Shown piece after piece: positions 11,797 through 23,500 of a stretch of 64,000 nucleotides of DNA. Position 1 is the first letter of the stretch; the number at the start of each line of letters is the position of its first letter. Position numbers and translations under genes: made by a program. Source of the stretch: Piezodorus guildinii (lineage: Eukaryota; Arthropoda; Insecta; Hemiptera; Pentatomidae); NCBI GenBank assembly GCA_023052935.1, contig CM041297.1, positions 108,677,563-108,741,562 on the forward strand. The letters are read 5' to 3'. The notes beneath the pieces are model-generated. The model saw nothing but the letters and a program-made list of their open reading frames with translations. It was not told the DNA's origin and searched no databases.

Positions 11797-12553
11797 AAGA
11801 TTTGAGGAAAAAAATAATTATTTTAAAAATTACTTTATATTTGTTTTAAAATCTTTCTGATTCCATTAACCATTTACGATACGATGACTGCCAAAATTAC
11901 CCATTTTTACTTTCTTACAAAATGATTGAGAAAATGCTGAAGTTATAAGAATAAGTCGAAATCCAATGCTTTCCTCATTAGTAGAAAGAAACTCAAAGTA
12001 AGTCATACTTGTCTTTTTCAAGTATCTAATTAATTCGCTTCTATTCATCTACTTTAATAATCGGCCCATCCATTTTTACTCAAGTTAAAAGACATCCTTA
12101 GCTGTCTTCCTAAAAAATTCCTAGATTCCATGATTTATTTTTCTAAATTTCCGACAGATGACACAGAATACAAAATCATGCTGAAAATAGATTAATAGAT
12201 AGAAAATACATAATCCAGTAGGTATTCCTCTGAATAGAATTATTAGGAGCTTTTGGGAAAAAGAAGGGAGGAACGAGTTCATTAAAGTCTTCTTTTTTTT
12301 TTCCTCCGAGAAGCAAAGGTAGCAGTTTCCTCTCATTTCGTTAAAAAATAGTATTTTGAGTTTTGCTTATGAACAAACTTATTCTTTGAATCTTAAGCTG
12401 CTATTATGATGTCTTGGTTCACTCAAAGAATGTTCGGCTCCTCGAAAATATTTAATTTAGAGCTGAAATTACAAATTCTCAAATCTTTGGGACTTTTGAT
12501 ATTTTATTTTTTATTTTATATGTTAGCTATTTTAGAAGATATTTTAAAATTTG

Positions 12554-13270
12554 CAACACACGACTTTTAATTACCTCCGATAGTTAAAACCAGTTTATGA
12601 ATTTTTAAATAATGTGATGAAAAAATATTTAAGAAATAATTACTCTGAGTTTAATAGAAACAAGTATTTTATTAAATAATCTATTGTATTATTATCCGCA
12701 ACAATTAGTCACATTTTGGCCTTTCAACACTATCGTTCAACAAATTCGTTCAACTTGTATATTTACCCGTTTTTTATTAATACTAACAAGATGATATAGT
12801 TAATTTTTTAGAATCTATACTACAGGACCACAACCTTCAAGGAAGAAAATGCAGGAAGCCATTAAGGTCCTGTCAGACTATTTCATTCAGACTGAAACCT
12901 ACATGATATGAAAATCGATTAAATTTAACATCGGTATAGCGAGTTTAATCAAAATCGTTGGAACCATTTTCAAGAAAATCGTAAAAATGTGGAAAGTGCA
13001 TGGTATAAAGTAGCCATTCGGTCGGTCGAATGTAGTGAAAAAGTTGCTCTAACATCTTGGACGTATAGTTGTCTTAAATATGTAATTTTACTTTCATAGG
13101 ACTTATAGTTTTCGTGCTAGGCTTAACATACACGGACACACAAGCATAGACTATGTTATTTGGACTTAAGAGATCCTAAAACGTGTACCCTCCGTTGAAC
13201 TCAGGAATTTGAAATTTTTCTCGATCGCAATACTTTCTCTTACTATATAAGAATGCTATATAATTGTTTA
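12554..13270 (-). repeat. Family-G repeat, copy E, near full length (right arm of inverted repeat)
   Basis: A minus-strand copy. The splice-site-like end (CACACGACTTTTAATTACCTC on the plus strand) is at 12557-12577, and the left end is at about 13250. The interior keeps TTTAATCAAAATCGTTGG and the CTTAAGAGATCC box. The outer 127 bp (13144-13270) mirror 10957-11082. Confidence 0.65.
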
Positions 13271-13380
13271 CGTTACTATGATGGAAGACAAGGCTGGGGT
13301 GGCGGTTAAAAAACATAAGAAAACAGTGAAAACTATTTTCTTGTCCAACGTTTCTTCAAACTTTTCAAGGGAATTCCAAC
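13271..13380 (-). repeat. Decayed copy of the Penelope-like hammerhead element
   Basis: GATGGAAGACAAGGCTGGGG, GGCGGTTAAAAAA, then CTTGTCCAACGTTTC follow in order the arm of the element at 39008-39122 (GATGAGGAAGATGGTTGGGG, GCGGTCATAAA, CGACGTTTC). The ribozyme core that should follow is degraded. The family therefore has old as well as young copies. Confidence 0.4.
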
Positions 13381-14740
13381 AGAGAATGGTTGAAATAATG
13401 GTTATTTAAGACATTTTTAATCCCGACATAAAGCATTTATAAAATTCTGCTTATTCTTATAAGAAATAAAATAACCAGTTTTTGCAAAACCTTTTTTTCG
13501 GATTATATCACAGTGTCGATCTTTCTTGATTACGTTAGGCCTTTAAAATGTTCTAATATAGTTACATTTTAGTCTTAAAATTTAAAAGAATTACAATAAA
13601 AAGTATTTATAAAATTGTAGATAGAGTTTTAGAAAAAAAGAGCATGTTGAAAATAACACTTGAGTTTATGTTATCTTTCCATCGAATAGCTATCTGATTA
13701 GCACGGATAAAGGGTTATTTTTAATTAAACTTTCCCCACTCCTAGTCAAATAACTTCAACCATTTAAAATTCTGCAGTGGTTGTAATTTGACTCGTCCAG
13801 TTAGTCATAGCATGCATGCGAATTTCCTAGAAATCAAAAAGCTATTTAAATTCAACCTTCAAGACACAAGTAACATAAGTGTTAAATATGCAAAGATGAG
13901 GCAACTACGGCTTAACTTAAGTAAGTCTGTATGTTTCCTAGAGATCTTGTGACAAATAAGTGAGAAGAAATCAACCTGATTGCATCGAACAGTGTAACAA
14001 AGAAAGTTCGCCAGTGTCTTGGATCCATGTAGGTCACAAAAGACAATGAAACTACTTCTTAAAAGAAAAGTTATTTCCTGAATAGGCTATACATTTTTTT
14101 GGACAGTTCGTAGAGAGGAACAAAAGAACCAAGTGGAAAATGTTAAACTCTCAAATAAAACATATTTGACTCTATTTTAACTGAGTAGTTAGGAAAATCA
14201 ATCAATTATTTAAAATGAGATGGCGATTTTATTTTAAATCAACACATTCAATCCAAGTTATTTTTAGGAAGGATAATAAAAACTTTGAATAAAGAAAAAT
14301 CAATATACGTGGAGTCTGATTAGGCAGGACTAAAACCATAAAAACGGACAATGCCTCTGGACTCATTCAAATAAGAAACGACGAACTAACATGCGACCAT
14401 TAGCCATTTGATTATTTAGTTTTGTGTATATGAAAGGAGTCGAGTAAATTAGATGAAACTAATACGCCAGGGGATTAATTGTAGAAAAGTCGAAGAATGT
14501 CGATATGAAAATCTCCATAAAATAAATTGAATTTTCGAATACATACTAAAATTTAGTAGGGCACATGAAATGTCGATTATTTAAATTTTAAACTTTAAAG
14601 AAGTTAACAGCGTTGTCAGTTGATTCCTACAAAAAATATTTACAATTCGTAATAAACACTTGTCTAAGTACGCATGTAGATTTTAGTAACATTTTAATTT
14701 TGCTGATGGAAACGCGCTATTTCCAAACTATTTTTAAACA
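13381..14740. other. No recognised feature
   Basis: AT-rich sequence without a gene, RNA or repeat that I can name. Confidence 0.4.
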
Positions 14741-14749
14741 AAATGAAAG

Positions 14750-15540
14750 AACCATCCGTCGTTGTGGTTTATAAAGTTTACTTCAAGTAAAAACATGAAT
14801 GAAAGATAAAGATCTTAAGAAAGCTGTGGAAAAAGACAAACCCTTATAAAACAGCCAGAGAGCTTTTATTCCTATCTTTTTTGTTAAAAGCCCCTTTGGA
14901 ACCGGGATGCGAACTCGTAATTATTTTGTTCCAGGATTTCGATCATTGGTTGCTGGGAACACGCTAATCCACTAAAAGCCTGAGAACTTGCACAAGTCGT
15001 AAGACAGTTTTCAGGCATTTAAAATTGATCGCAAAGACAAGATAGCTCAGTTCCTGGGTACCAAACGAGCTGAACGAAACGGACCATTTCTCTGGCTCAC
15101 AATATCTTGAGACGAAATGTTGACTATGTATTAAACTTGACGCCGGTCAGGTCAATGGTTAGATACCAATCAGCCACCTGGGTACATGCCAAAACAAAAT
15201 ATCTATCTAAAAATGTTAATAGTTACTGTGTGGTAGTTTATGGCCGGGGTCATTCATTTTTCTTTCAAACCAAATTAATCAACCAACAGCCGGCACTGGT
15301 AACAGGTAAGGGACCTATTCTTCTTCATCACAATCATTTTTCGATACAGGCAGTAAATAAATTAAAGGAGTTGGGATATGCAGTTTACCATACTCCCATA
15401 TTCCTCAGATCCAGACTACCGCTATTCGCGAAGTTTGGAGAAAGTTTTGCAAGGAACATTGTTTAAAAATGGTTTAGACGTTAAGAATGTGTTTCCTCAA
15501 TTTCTTTTGACACTTGTGACTCAAAGTTTTTTTTACTTTT
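14750..15540 (+). pseudogene. Mariner transposase relic (irritans/SETMAR-like type)
   Basis: Mariner transposases cut and paste their own element through a D,D,D triad. Frame by frame the plus strand shows, in order, GQWLDTNQPPGYMPKQNI, a block corresponding to VTVWW...LIHYSF, then PALVTGKGPILLHHNHF and LKELGYAVYHTP. These align with the usual SAQWLD, PALVNRKGPILLHDNARPH and LNELGYEVLPHPPYSPD segments. The second catalytic Asp (HDN) is now His (HHN), there are stops, and a frameshift falls within the PYSPD block. A SINE sits in its upstream part. It is an old, dead copy. Confidence 0.65.
14884..14990 (-). repeat. tRNA-derived SINE, family S2, decayed
   Basis: On the minus strand GTGGATTAGCGTG, then CCCAGCAACCA, then CGAGTTCGCATCCCG follow the order of the S2 copy at 59563-59712 (box A-like head, GCAACC, box B-like T-arm). 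GAGTTCGCATCCC is close to the box B consensus. It interrupts the mariner relic around it. Confidence 0.5.
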
Positions 15541-15614
15541 TTTACTGGTTAAAAGAATTAATCAATGGCGGTCGGTGAATGAAACAATGGAGTAGTTTCA
15601 TCAGTCTATTTTTT

Positions 15615-15652
15615 GCCAAGTTTCGACCCCCATTTTGAGTCATCATCAGGGC
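15615..15652 (-). ncRNA. Hammerhead ribozyme-like motif
   Basis: The minus strand reads GCC-CTGATGA, then TGAC, a loop, GGGTC, then GAAAC-TT-GGC. This gives helix I (GCC/GGC), the CUGAUGA strand, helix II (GAC/GUC) and GAAAC, with a very short helix III. It is one of the better preserved hammerhead-like sites in the window. It resembles the short-helix-III hammerheads reported in Penelope-like elements. No accompanying ORF is visible. Confidence 0.45.
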
Positions 15653-15659
15653 GTGTTGT

Positions 15660-17095
15660 AGGAGAATGGAAACTAGGCACTCTCTAGTAATTCTCAACGG
15701 TCAAATTTATATCCACTACAACGTTTTTTTACTTAATTTAACTTATAGTAATTTACAACTGTATTAAGAAAATAAAATCAGTAACTACGTTCAAAGAATA
15801 CAAGTCGTGGAGATGTCTTATGAAAGAACTACCCAAGGGTTCTTAAGCTCTTCGTAAACTATTCTAAGGCAATAAGTCCCGAGGCACCTAAAGTTTCTAA
15901 ATCTGGGAATAAAAAGAATTGGTAAGTAAAGTATATATTGTATTAGCAGAATTATATAGAAAATGATGGTAAAAAATATGTTAGATTTGATATCACTTTT
16001 TATTTCCTTCCTGATCCTAAAAATGGGCATATTATGTGTTACAACCCAATACTTCTTAGCAATAAAGAAAACCTACTATGTGGGCCAAAAGGTTGAGTGT
16101 TCCTTAAATGCTTCTATTTGTATTCCCCATTTACCATTCAGTATTTTTCACTTATAATTAACTAAATCATACAATTCTCCAGATTATTCTTAATATTTTA
16201 ATTTAAGAGCCTAGAAACCACATTTTTCAACAACCCTGGATGGGATGGATATTCCCCAACAACTGAAAATAAACAAGTTATTAGGACAGGGTGTGGAATT
16301 AGATGAGAGCCAGATTCATTGCTAATACGAATTAAATCCCTGTTTATTGATAATTGAGCAAACGCTTGCGACACAGCTTGTTTGCCCTTGTTAGCATTGT
16401 TACGTATTAATGATGGAGCAATTAGTTCTCAGTTGGGCTTGTTATTCCAAAGTCGATTAATCAACCTATCTCTACACGCACCTTCCCAAAGCTGAATGTA
16501 ATTGGAGGCGGATTGCTTAGTCACCGGTAATAGGATTAATAATGTATTCATACCCTCTTCTACTAATTTCAGTATAATTATATGGATAAAGGTTTCATTA
16601 AAATATTAAGGTTATTTTAAAAGGATGTTACGTTTTCCGTAATAAAGTAAATCGAATAAAGCAGTGCCGCACCTCTCCATTCCAGATAAATCTAATACTA
16701 CTACAGATAAAATTAATCCTGCGAAAACGGAATCCATTCTACTCAGAATGAGGATACAGAACTGACTCCGAGAGAGTCTCTAAAACAAAAAAAGGTTTAT
16801 TTCTAATACCTTGCTCATATTATTGAATTGGATGGTATGTGAAGAAATAATGCAATGTTATGATGATATAGTTAACGATGGAGTGCCCTAATGATAGGTA
16901 GACTCCTCAAAAAAAAAGTTTAATTTTAAACTGACGTTAAATATAATGATATATAATAATTAAATATATAATAATAGAATATGTTATATAATATTAAATA
17001 TATAAATATTATTCAAGTCAAAAAAAAAAAAAGAATATTTCTAAAAAAAAATATTTGTATTATATTATTATTATTAAAATACATTTAGTATTCAA
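15660..17095. other. No recognised gene
   Basis: The part 16300-16560 is less AT-rich and non-repetitive within the window (TTAGTCACCGGTAATAGG, several TAAT sites), so it may be conserved regulatory DNA, but that is a guess. 16930-17100 is TATAAT simple sequence. Confidence 0.35.
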
Positions 17096-17099
17096 ATAT

Positions 17100-17860
17100 A
17101 ATATAGTATCTACCGTCATTAGCCATCTGCTAACCTACTTCTCGATGTCACGCTGATACCATTCTTTGGGATAGCTGTCAAAGAACTCTTGGACTTCAAT
17201 CTAAACTTCCAATATTTTTCCTCGCCAAAATGGGCCTTGGATCGAAACAAGTAGTAATCCGATGGTGCGAGGTCAGAACTATATGGTGGATGAAGCAGGA
17301 GTTCGAACCCATGAAGTGCTTTAAACTTGTTTTTTTGGCTCGAGGAGAGTGTGAGGACGAGCATTATCTTGTTTGAATATAACTCATTTTCATTTGATTA
17401 AAGTAGAATGAATAACACTCTGACCACTTGGCGTACAATATTTTTAGCTTTTCAATAAATTTTTAATTTATCAGTTAATTTCTAAGGAATAAGTTCGTGA
17501 GGGCCCAGTCTATTGCTCTTTTTCACCTTCACCATAGATGGGCGATAACATCTTTCGACTGACCACACTTCGTGGCAATTTCGCGATTACTTGTGCACGG
17601 ATTGTGGCTTTCTGCATAACTCCACAATAGTCATTAATAGTCGCCTGGAGCCACTGTTCATTTTCGTATCTCCACTACTAAATTTTTAAACCAACGCCCC
17701 ACTGTGCGCTGGTCATGAACACTTTCCTTTCATATTTAATAATTTCATGAGTTGCTTTAGCGGTTGTGAAATTTATTTTTTATTAATGCCTTAAAATTAC
17801 GAGTTTCGTAGGACACTGTCATGTTCCATTTTTGAAAGAAATAACTAAACAGATCTTTTG
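17100..17860 (-). pseudogene. Mariner transposase relic, second lineage
   Basis: An open stretch at 17119-17364 reads ELLLHPPYSSDLAPSDYYLF, the mariner signature HPPYSPDLAPSDYHLF, which carries the last catalytic Asp. Upstream on the same strand, through stops and shifts, are DQRTVGRWFKNL-like and REIATK-like segments that match the N-terminal helix-turn-helix part. The whole copy is about 750 bp, shorter than an intact mariner (about 1.3 kb), and cannot encode a transposase. It differs from the relic at 14.75-15.54 kb (LAPSDY type against PALVNRKGPILL type). Confidence 0.65.
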
Positions 17861-18110
17861 TTTGAAGAAGTCTAATGGAATATAACAAGCAAAGCTCTCA
17901 AGAAATTATTATCTTGAGGTTTCATCCAATTAATAATTAAGAAGAAGTATATTTTGGTTATATTATTGGTTTAACTTGTTTCAATCTTTAAACGTTTGAT
18001 GCCTAAATATTAGAATAAAAATTAACTAAAGAGAATTCTTTAATTCAGATAAAATTGACATTGGTAGTTCTTTACAAGACCTTTTCAAGCCCATTATTGT
18101 AAATCCGCCT
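17861..18110. other. No recognised feature
   Basis: AT-rich DNA next to the mariner relic. Confidence 0.35.
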
Positions 18111-18114
18111 ATTT

Positions 18115-18240
18115 ACTTATTTATTTATGACGCCTCCACCTCAACCTCGTTTACACTTACATTTCATACTCTATTATACATTTAATTATTGTATTTATTA
18201 TAAGTACAGTTGTAAATATCAATAAAATGTTTAAAAAATC
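18115..18240 (+). repeat. Jockey-like family 2 LINE 3'-UTR tail
   Basis: TACAGTTGTAAATATCAATA then AAATGTTTAAAAAAT repeats the 3' end of the fragment at 4011-4397. Only the UTR remains. Confidence 0.45.
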
Positions 18241-19570
18241 AGATATAATTTTACCTCTTACGTATTAATGAATCAAAACGAAGAAATATTCAGACCAATT
18301 TCAAATCTTGCGAGGGAGGGTGGTTGGACATTTGACCAAACAAATGCTAGGAAATATTTCGTTGTACCTGCTTCGTTATTTCGACCAAAATAGATTCCGA
18401 AAACAAATGTAAATCCCATCATCACTAAGTGGAGTACCCGGATAAAATTTTAATAAATCACTGAGGCCTTTTAATAATTGAATAAGACACCGATCCGAAT
18501 TTGAAATTTAAAAAGGGCAGGTAGCGGACATTTACATATAAATCAGTCACAGGGGATCGGAATAAATTTAGCTCTTGGGGCAGAGCGGGAGGAGGCCAAA
18601 GGATCCTTTTCCATTTAGTGGCACCGATGTGGGAGGGTAGGGGTAGCGTTCGAGGGTCGCCTGAGGGCTATCAAGTCGGGTGTTAGGGTCAGTCCTCTTT
18701 GAGGTGAGGGCTTTAATCTCTCCTAACCAGCTAACATCATTCCCAGCTGAATTATAAATAGGAAACCAAAAAGTCGGTTGCCTAACATTGCATCTATTCG
18801 GTAGGCAATCATATTTTATAATTACCTTAAATGGACAGTAAATAGAGCGAGATTGTTGATTAACTGGTAAACATTACACAGGCATATTAGATATATTAAA
18901 TTCTAGAAAAATAAATAAGAAAAATACCCTAAACAAACAAATTTATAGTTGTATCTCGCTTCGGAGCAGTACTTTACTATGGTTTATCATTTAAAAATTA
19001 ATTTAGACATCAAAATAATTTATATGTAATATTTTTCCTGGTCTTCCCATTGAAGGAATCTCTATAGCCAACTATGCATTCTACTTAACTAAAACCGTAG
19101 AATTAATTTAAGGTTTTGAAATATTGCCAGTAAAAACTAAAACAAAACTGAAATTTACTAGGCAATTGTTTTTCTTTATGTTGTGTATATATTGAAATAT
19201 TTAAAATAATTTTAATTTTATGATATTTTTTGAAAATTCTTTAGAAATAACCTAGTCGTTATATGAAACCAAAGTTTTCTTAAACTAAACTACTAACAAT
19301 TGTAAACAATGATAAATGAGGAAATATAAGAATAAATAATAGAATAATTAGTTACAGAGGCATTTTTCTGAAATTATTGACAAAATATATATATTTTTAT
19401 AACATAAAAATGAGATAAAAATATACCAATCATACTATTAAAATTGAATTCACTAAAGAACAAAATAACGTTAAAATGGCTAATATATCTTAAATAGGAC
19501 GAACAGAGCAGACTTTTGTCCCGAAAAGTGCGTTTGGAAACACTTGCGCCGTGAGACGCAATATAATTAA
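18241..19570. other. No recognised gene; GC-richer block 18540-18740
   Basis: The block 18540-18740 (GCAGAGCGGGAGGAGGCC, GTGGGAGGGTAGGGG) stands out against the AT-rich background but has no coding signature that I can read. The rest is AT-rich. Confidence 0.35.
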
Positions 19571-19827
19571 TATAAGGTTGGGAAGCTAAAGATTTTAGAA
19601 AAAAATATTATCTGATACACAACGTTGTGAAATGTAACGCGAAGTGACGAAAAGCGGATAAACCAAAGTGAATAATGAAGATAATTTTATAATAGATTAC
19701 TTAATTAAACCAATATTTCTATCAAAACTTAATGTAATACACTTTTTTTATCACTAAATTTAATAAAAAATTCTAAAATTGATTTTAGCAACGAAGGTAA
19801 GTGAAAGTCGCCTATTGCGAGCGCCGG
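19571..19827 (+). repeat. Family-G repeat, copy G, right end only
   Basis: From GGTTGGGAAGCTAAAG to CGAAGGTAAGTGAAAGTCG and GCGAGCGCCGG, followed by a long T-run (19828-19847), as at other right ends of the family. Confidence 0.65.
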
Positions 19828-20061
19828 TTTTTTTTTTTTTTTTTTTAATGTGTTTAAGACGCTATTCTCGTTGAAAGGATTCTAAACAATAGATATCTAT
19901 GTAATATTTGTAAAGATGGTTGAAACAGAAATCTTGCTTAAACGTTAATCTTATTTTTTTTAATTACAAAACATATCAGTAATATTTAACCAATAAAACT
20001 AATATTGAAAGCACGTGTGCAGCTCGTCGAAAAATATTAATCGACACTTATATCACAATCT

Positions 20062-20404
20062 TCCGAAGAGGGATGAGGCCACTGGGGAGTTTAGAAGGTT
20101 GCACAATGCGGAATCGCGGAACTTGTATCCTGTGAATATAATTGAGTTGATTAAATGGAGACTCAAATTGTCGAGTAAAGTTGTTGGGCATCGGTGAGGA
20201 ACGGATTCCGAGAAAGTTGGCATTCGCTGATCCGACTGGTAGGCGTCCGAAAGGTAGGCCGAAGCGTCGATGGCAAGATTGCGTTAAGGCTGATCTCAGG
20301 GGCTTGGGCTTGAAATGTGAACTTTGGACAAGTCTGTGTAGGCGGAATTTGGTAGTATCGGCATCGAACCTCCGGGTTCGGTAAGCCTATCATTATTATT
20401 ATCA
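20062..20404 (+). mobile_element. Short RTE-like LINE end, copy 1, with 14-bp TSD
   Basis: The stretch encodes, partly in frame, the C-terminal tail of an RTE/BovB-like endonuclease-reverse transcriptase: GRRPKGRPKRRWQDC, then a W, then NLVVSASNLRVR. The tail is an ATT-rich microsatellite. It lies between two perfect copies of TTATATCACAATCT (20048-20061 and 20405-20418). It is 343 bp, severely 5'-truncated, and about 85-90% similar by eye to 49213-49568. Confidence 0.85.
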
Positions 20405-20639
20405 TTATATCACAATCTAGTAACTAGTATACGATCCAAACAGTCGTATTGAAAAAAAATATCTTAGAAAGGAATCATTAATCTGGAAAATTGATAAAAC
20501 TCGTGTTTTGAGTAGAGGTACTATGTTGAAGCATGGAAATAGAGATTCTCTTTCTTTTAGTGTAGGATGTAAAAAATAGAGACAAATCAGAGCATTATCG
20601 GTCAATACCGCTCTCCCTCATATGGGTAAAATTTTCGAA

Positions 20640-22025
20640 AAAAATATCTTTTATTTCTTAAGAGGCTTCCGATCGAGTAACGACCTTATATCACAAACTG
20701 TCTATACACAAACTATATCACACCTTATTCTCCAGAGCAAACTGTTTTCCATCTCAGATAATCACTGAGCATTCATTAATAAGGTTCCAAGCGGATGTTA
20801 CCAGAAATCTTAGAAACATGATAAAACACAGAATGATTCCGATTGCTGTAAAGCTTTCCAATCAGAGTCTCATGGATTCCTATGCCAACAACTTATAATG
20901 TCAAACTCATGGACTAATAATGCCCAAAGCAACTTTTCTCTCAGGAATATCTCGGTCACGTTAGAAAACATTCTATCCAAGCCCATAGAAGATACTCGAG
21001 GTATCCCACAAGGTGCGGTCCTTTATCCTTTGTTATTCAACATTTACATAACTCGTGTGATAGGAGAACGGTACGGACATTGCACAGTAACGGCATATGA
21101 TGATGATATTGTCATCTATAGTTCAAGTATGAACTCATCCAAGACGATGTCGCAAGCAAAGAACACTTTAAAATAGTGGAGAAACTTTGGCACTTGAACG
21201 TAATCGTAAATCTAGAAAACGAATGGCATAACTTTTTTTATTCCAAAAAAATAAAAAGAAACTGCCCATGCATTTTACGATTGAAATTGTTAAAAAATAG
21301 TCTCAAGGGCAATAGTATATTCAGGAGTTTTACAGCCATTAAACTTTGCAGGTCACCTAACTAAAAAGCTTTCTGCTGTTAAAACTAAATCTTATAAATT
21401 GACATACCTCTTGAACTCACCACACTTAAGCTTACGACATAACATACTGATTTACTGCAGTACTTACGGCCAGGGCTACTATATGGTGCTCTAATGTTTG
21501 GCAATATGTCTTACATACATACAATGCATACAACAAAGAAGTTGCAAAAATTTCTTAGTAAAATAATCATAATAGTACGCAGAAACACTACAGTTTGCAA
21601 AGCAAAAAATATCAACGTCCATAGAATTTTTAAAAAATACAAACAATAGAGGAATTTATTAAACGACGACACCTAAAGTGTTTGATACCATAAAGCAAGT
21701 AGACAATCCACAAAAGATTACCATGGAACCTCTAACTGCCCCAAAACAGTGGCAGGATGCTGTAGTGTATTGTTAATCCGAAGTATTTCTTCAAATACTG
21801 AGACAGGTTGTCGAGTCCTCGATCCTAATTTTTTCCTCCCAGAACCTTTGCAAGCTTATCCTAATTTCACCTTGTCCGAATTAAGAATCAGAATTCTCGT
21901 TATTTCCATTATTTTTGTTTATTATTTTCAATAATGTACCTTGTAATTGACAAAATCCCTCTCCCTAAAAATTTGAGGGCTTTCGTTTTAAGATATGTGA
22001 AAGCCGAATAACGAATAAAAAAAAA
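20640..22025 (+). pseudogene. Decayed LINE with reverse-transcriptase remnant
   Basis: At 20898-21176 an open stretch reads RGIPQGAVLYPLLFNIYI and, later, AYDDDIVIYSS. These are RT motif B (GxPQG) and the catalytic motif C (YADD, here YDDD). Further down the frame is lost. The 3' end, about 21950-22025, has CCCTCTCCCTAAAAATTTGAG, GAAAGCCGAATAACGAATAA and an A-run, and is related to the LINE end at 50385-50445. The element is Jockey/I-like, but I do not assign the clade. It is dead. Confidence 0.6.
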
Positions 22026-22099
22026 ATTCGTTTTTCTGCTCCCTTCCACGGCTTTTCTCCGAAACTACTGTATCAAATTTTACGTATTTTGGCATAAAA

Positions 22100-22350
22100 A
22101 TACTTGGGCATCCGACGCTGATCTAAACACCCAGACGTTAATATTTTTGAAATGGCGGCCAATTAAAAAATATTTAATTCAATAACTTAGTTATTTTTGA
22201 AGATAAAGAAACTTCTTTATTGTTCTAACCAAGAAACCGCTGTTAGTTGAAAAAAAAGAAAAGAAATTAAAATGCTACATATAAATACGCCTATAAATCA
22301 GTTATTTCTCAGTTATTATTTAAAAAAATTGCGAACAGTGGGAGTAACAT
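22100..22350 (-). repeat. Inverted tandem-repeat array, left arm
   Basis: Read on the minus strand, this block has GGCGTATTTATATG, CGGTTTCTTGG, TTTATCTTCAAAAATAA and GGCCGCCATTT in the same order as 23810-24070 on the plus strand. The two form an imperfect inverted repeat around a 1.5-kb centre. Confidence 0.55.
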
Positions 22351-23500
22351 AATACCATGAAAATAAATTGTAAACTATTTAAAGAATTTAGTTTTGGCGA
22401 GACAGAATTTAAAGTAAAAAGAAAATAGAAACAGAATTACTTTTAAAAAATATTTACGTTCATGAATATTGATATTGAATCCGATAAGCTTGACATATCA
22501 CGGCTAAAAATCAACGCATCGTATTGACTGAATTCAGTCTAGTGATTCATATTATAATAACAATGACTATCATTGTTATCAGCTTGCTACTGGGTAATAC
22601 AATAAATGAAATACGAAGCACCTCCTGCCTCCTCCTGGAGATTCAGAGAACTCACAAACAGCCACTACTGGAGAAAGGCGATACCGGCTATTTGGATATT
22701 CAAGCCGAATTCCCATGTCATTAGCGACTGACTAGCGAGGAATGTAAGTGGCAAGGTTCCGATTTACCAAAATTTGGGTTAATATAACTATCCTGTAATA
22801 CAAACATATGTTTTTACATACACTAATGGAGCAATCGAACTCATCATGTTCTAGAGTTTGACTATATAAAATTTATGTTATTTTTGAAGCTTTCTGATTG
22901 ATTGAGTATTATGGACCTGAATTTTAAATTTACGAAATCACTTGATAGAAATATAGTGGAATGCGGTAGTAACAAGCAGAGGCTAATTCACAAGGAGGAT
23001 GAAATTATGAAGATTCTCCTCAACTCCTCAAAATGGCCCCAGTGAAAAATTAAACAGATAAAGACTTATACTGTGTACTGAAAGATATATTAGCACTCCC
23101 TTTCTCAAACGCCTTGCAAATATTTCTAGCGGCCTCATCTGATGAATGGCCGAGTTTAAACTCGTAGAAAAATATTACTAAAAAATCGCGTGTTTCTATG
23201 TTCATATTTGGAGGTATACTAAAAAGTGGGTAATTGATTGGGAAGCTAATGTTTATAATACAAAGGTAGAGGATTAGTAACTGTTTACTTTAAATATGTA
23301 AACATTCCGAAGAAAACAACAGAGACCTGCAAAATTCTTTATGTATTTCAGAAACTATAAAAACGGACATTTCATGTGAAACAACCCAATAACAATATTA
23401 GGGTATAACTCCTTATATAGCTGTTCAAAGGCACTTAACTAATATGAAAGGCAATAAATAACTCAAAGGAAAATGGTCAACCACCATTGCTAATTTTAAA
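22351..23500. other. Centre of the inverted-array structure, unidentified
   Basis: No recognisable gene. A 66-codon open frame at 22524-22724 has no known motif; part of it overlaps a small palindrome (ATAACAATGACTATCATTGTTAT). It may be the cargo of a foldback-type element or unrelated DNA. Confidence 0.3.

Noticed and set aside
22524..22724. 66-codon frame with a hydrophobic start that could be taken for a small membrane protein
   Set aside because: The hydrophobic part is produced by an AT-rich palindrome, and nothing supports a start, splice sites or homologue.
23140..23175. CTGATGAATGGCCGAG as a hammerhead
   Set aside because: There is no GAAA strand at the right distance and helix II cannot form.
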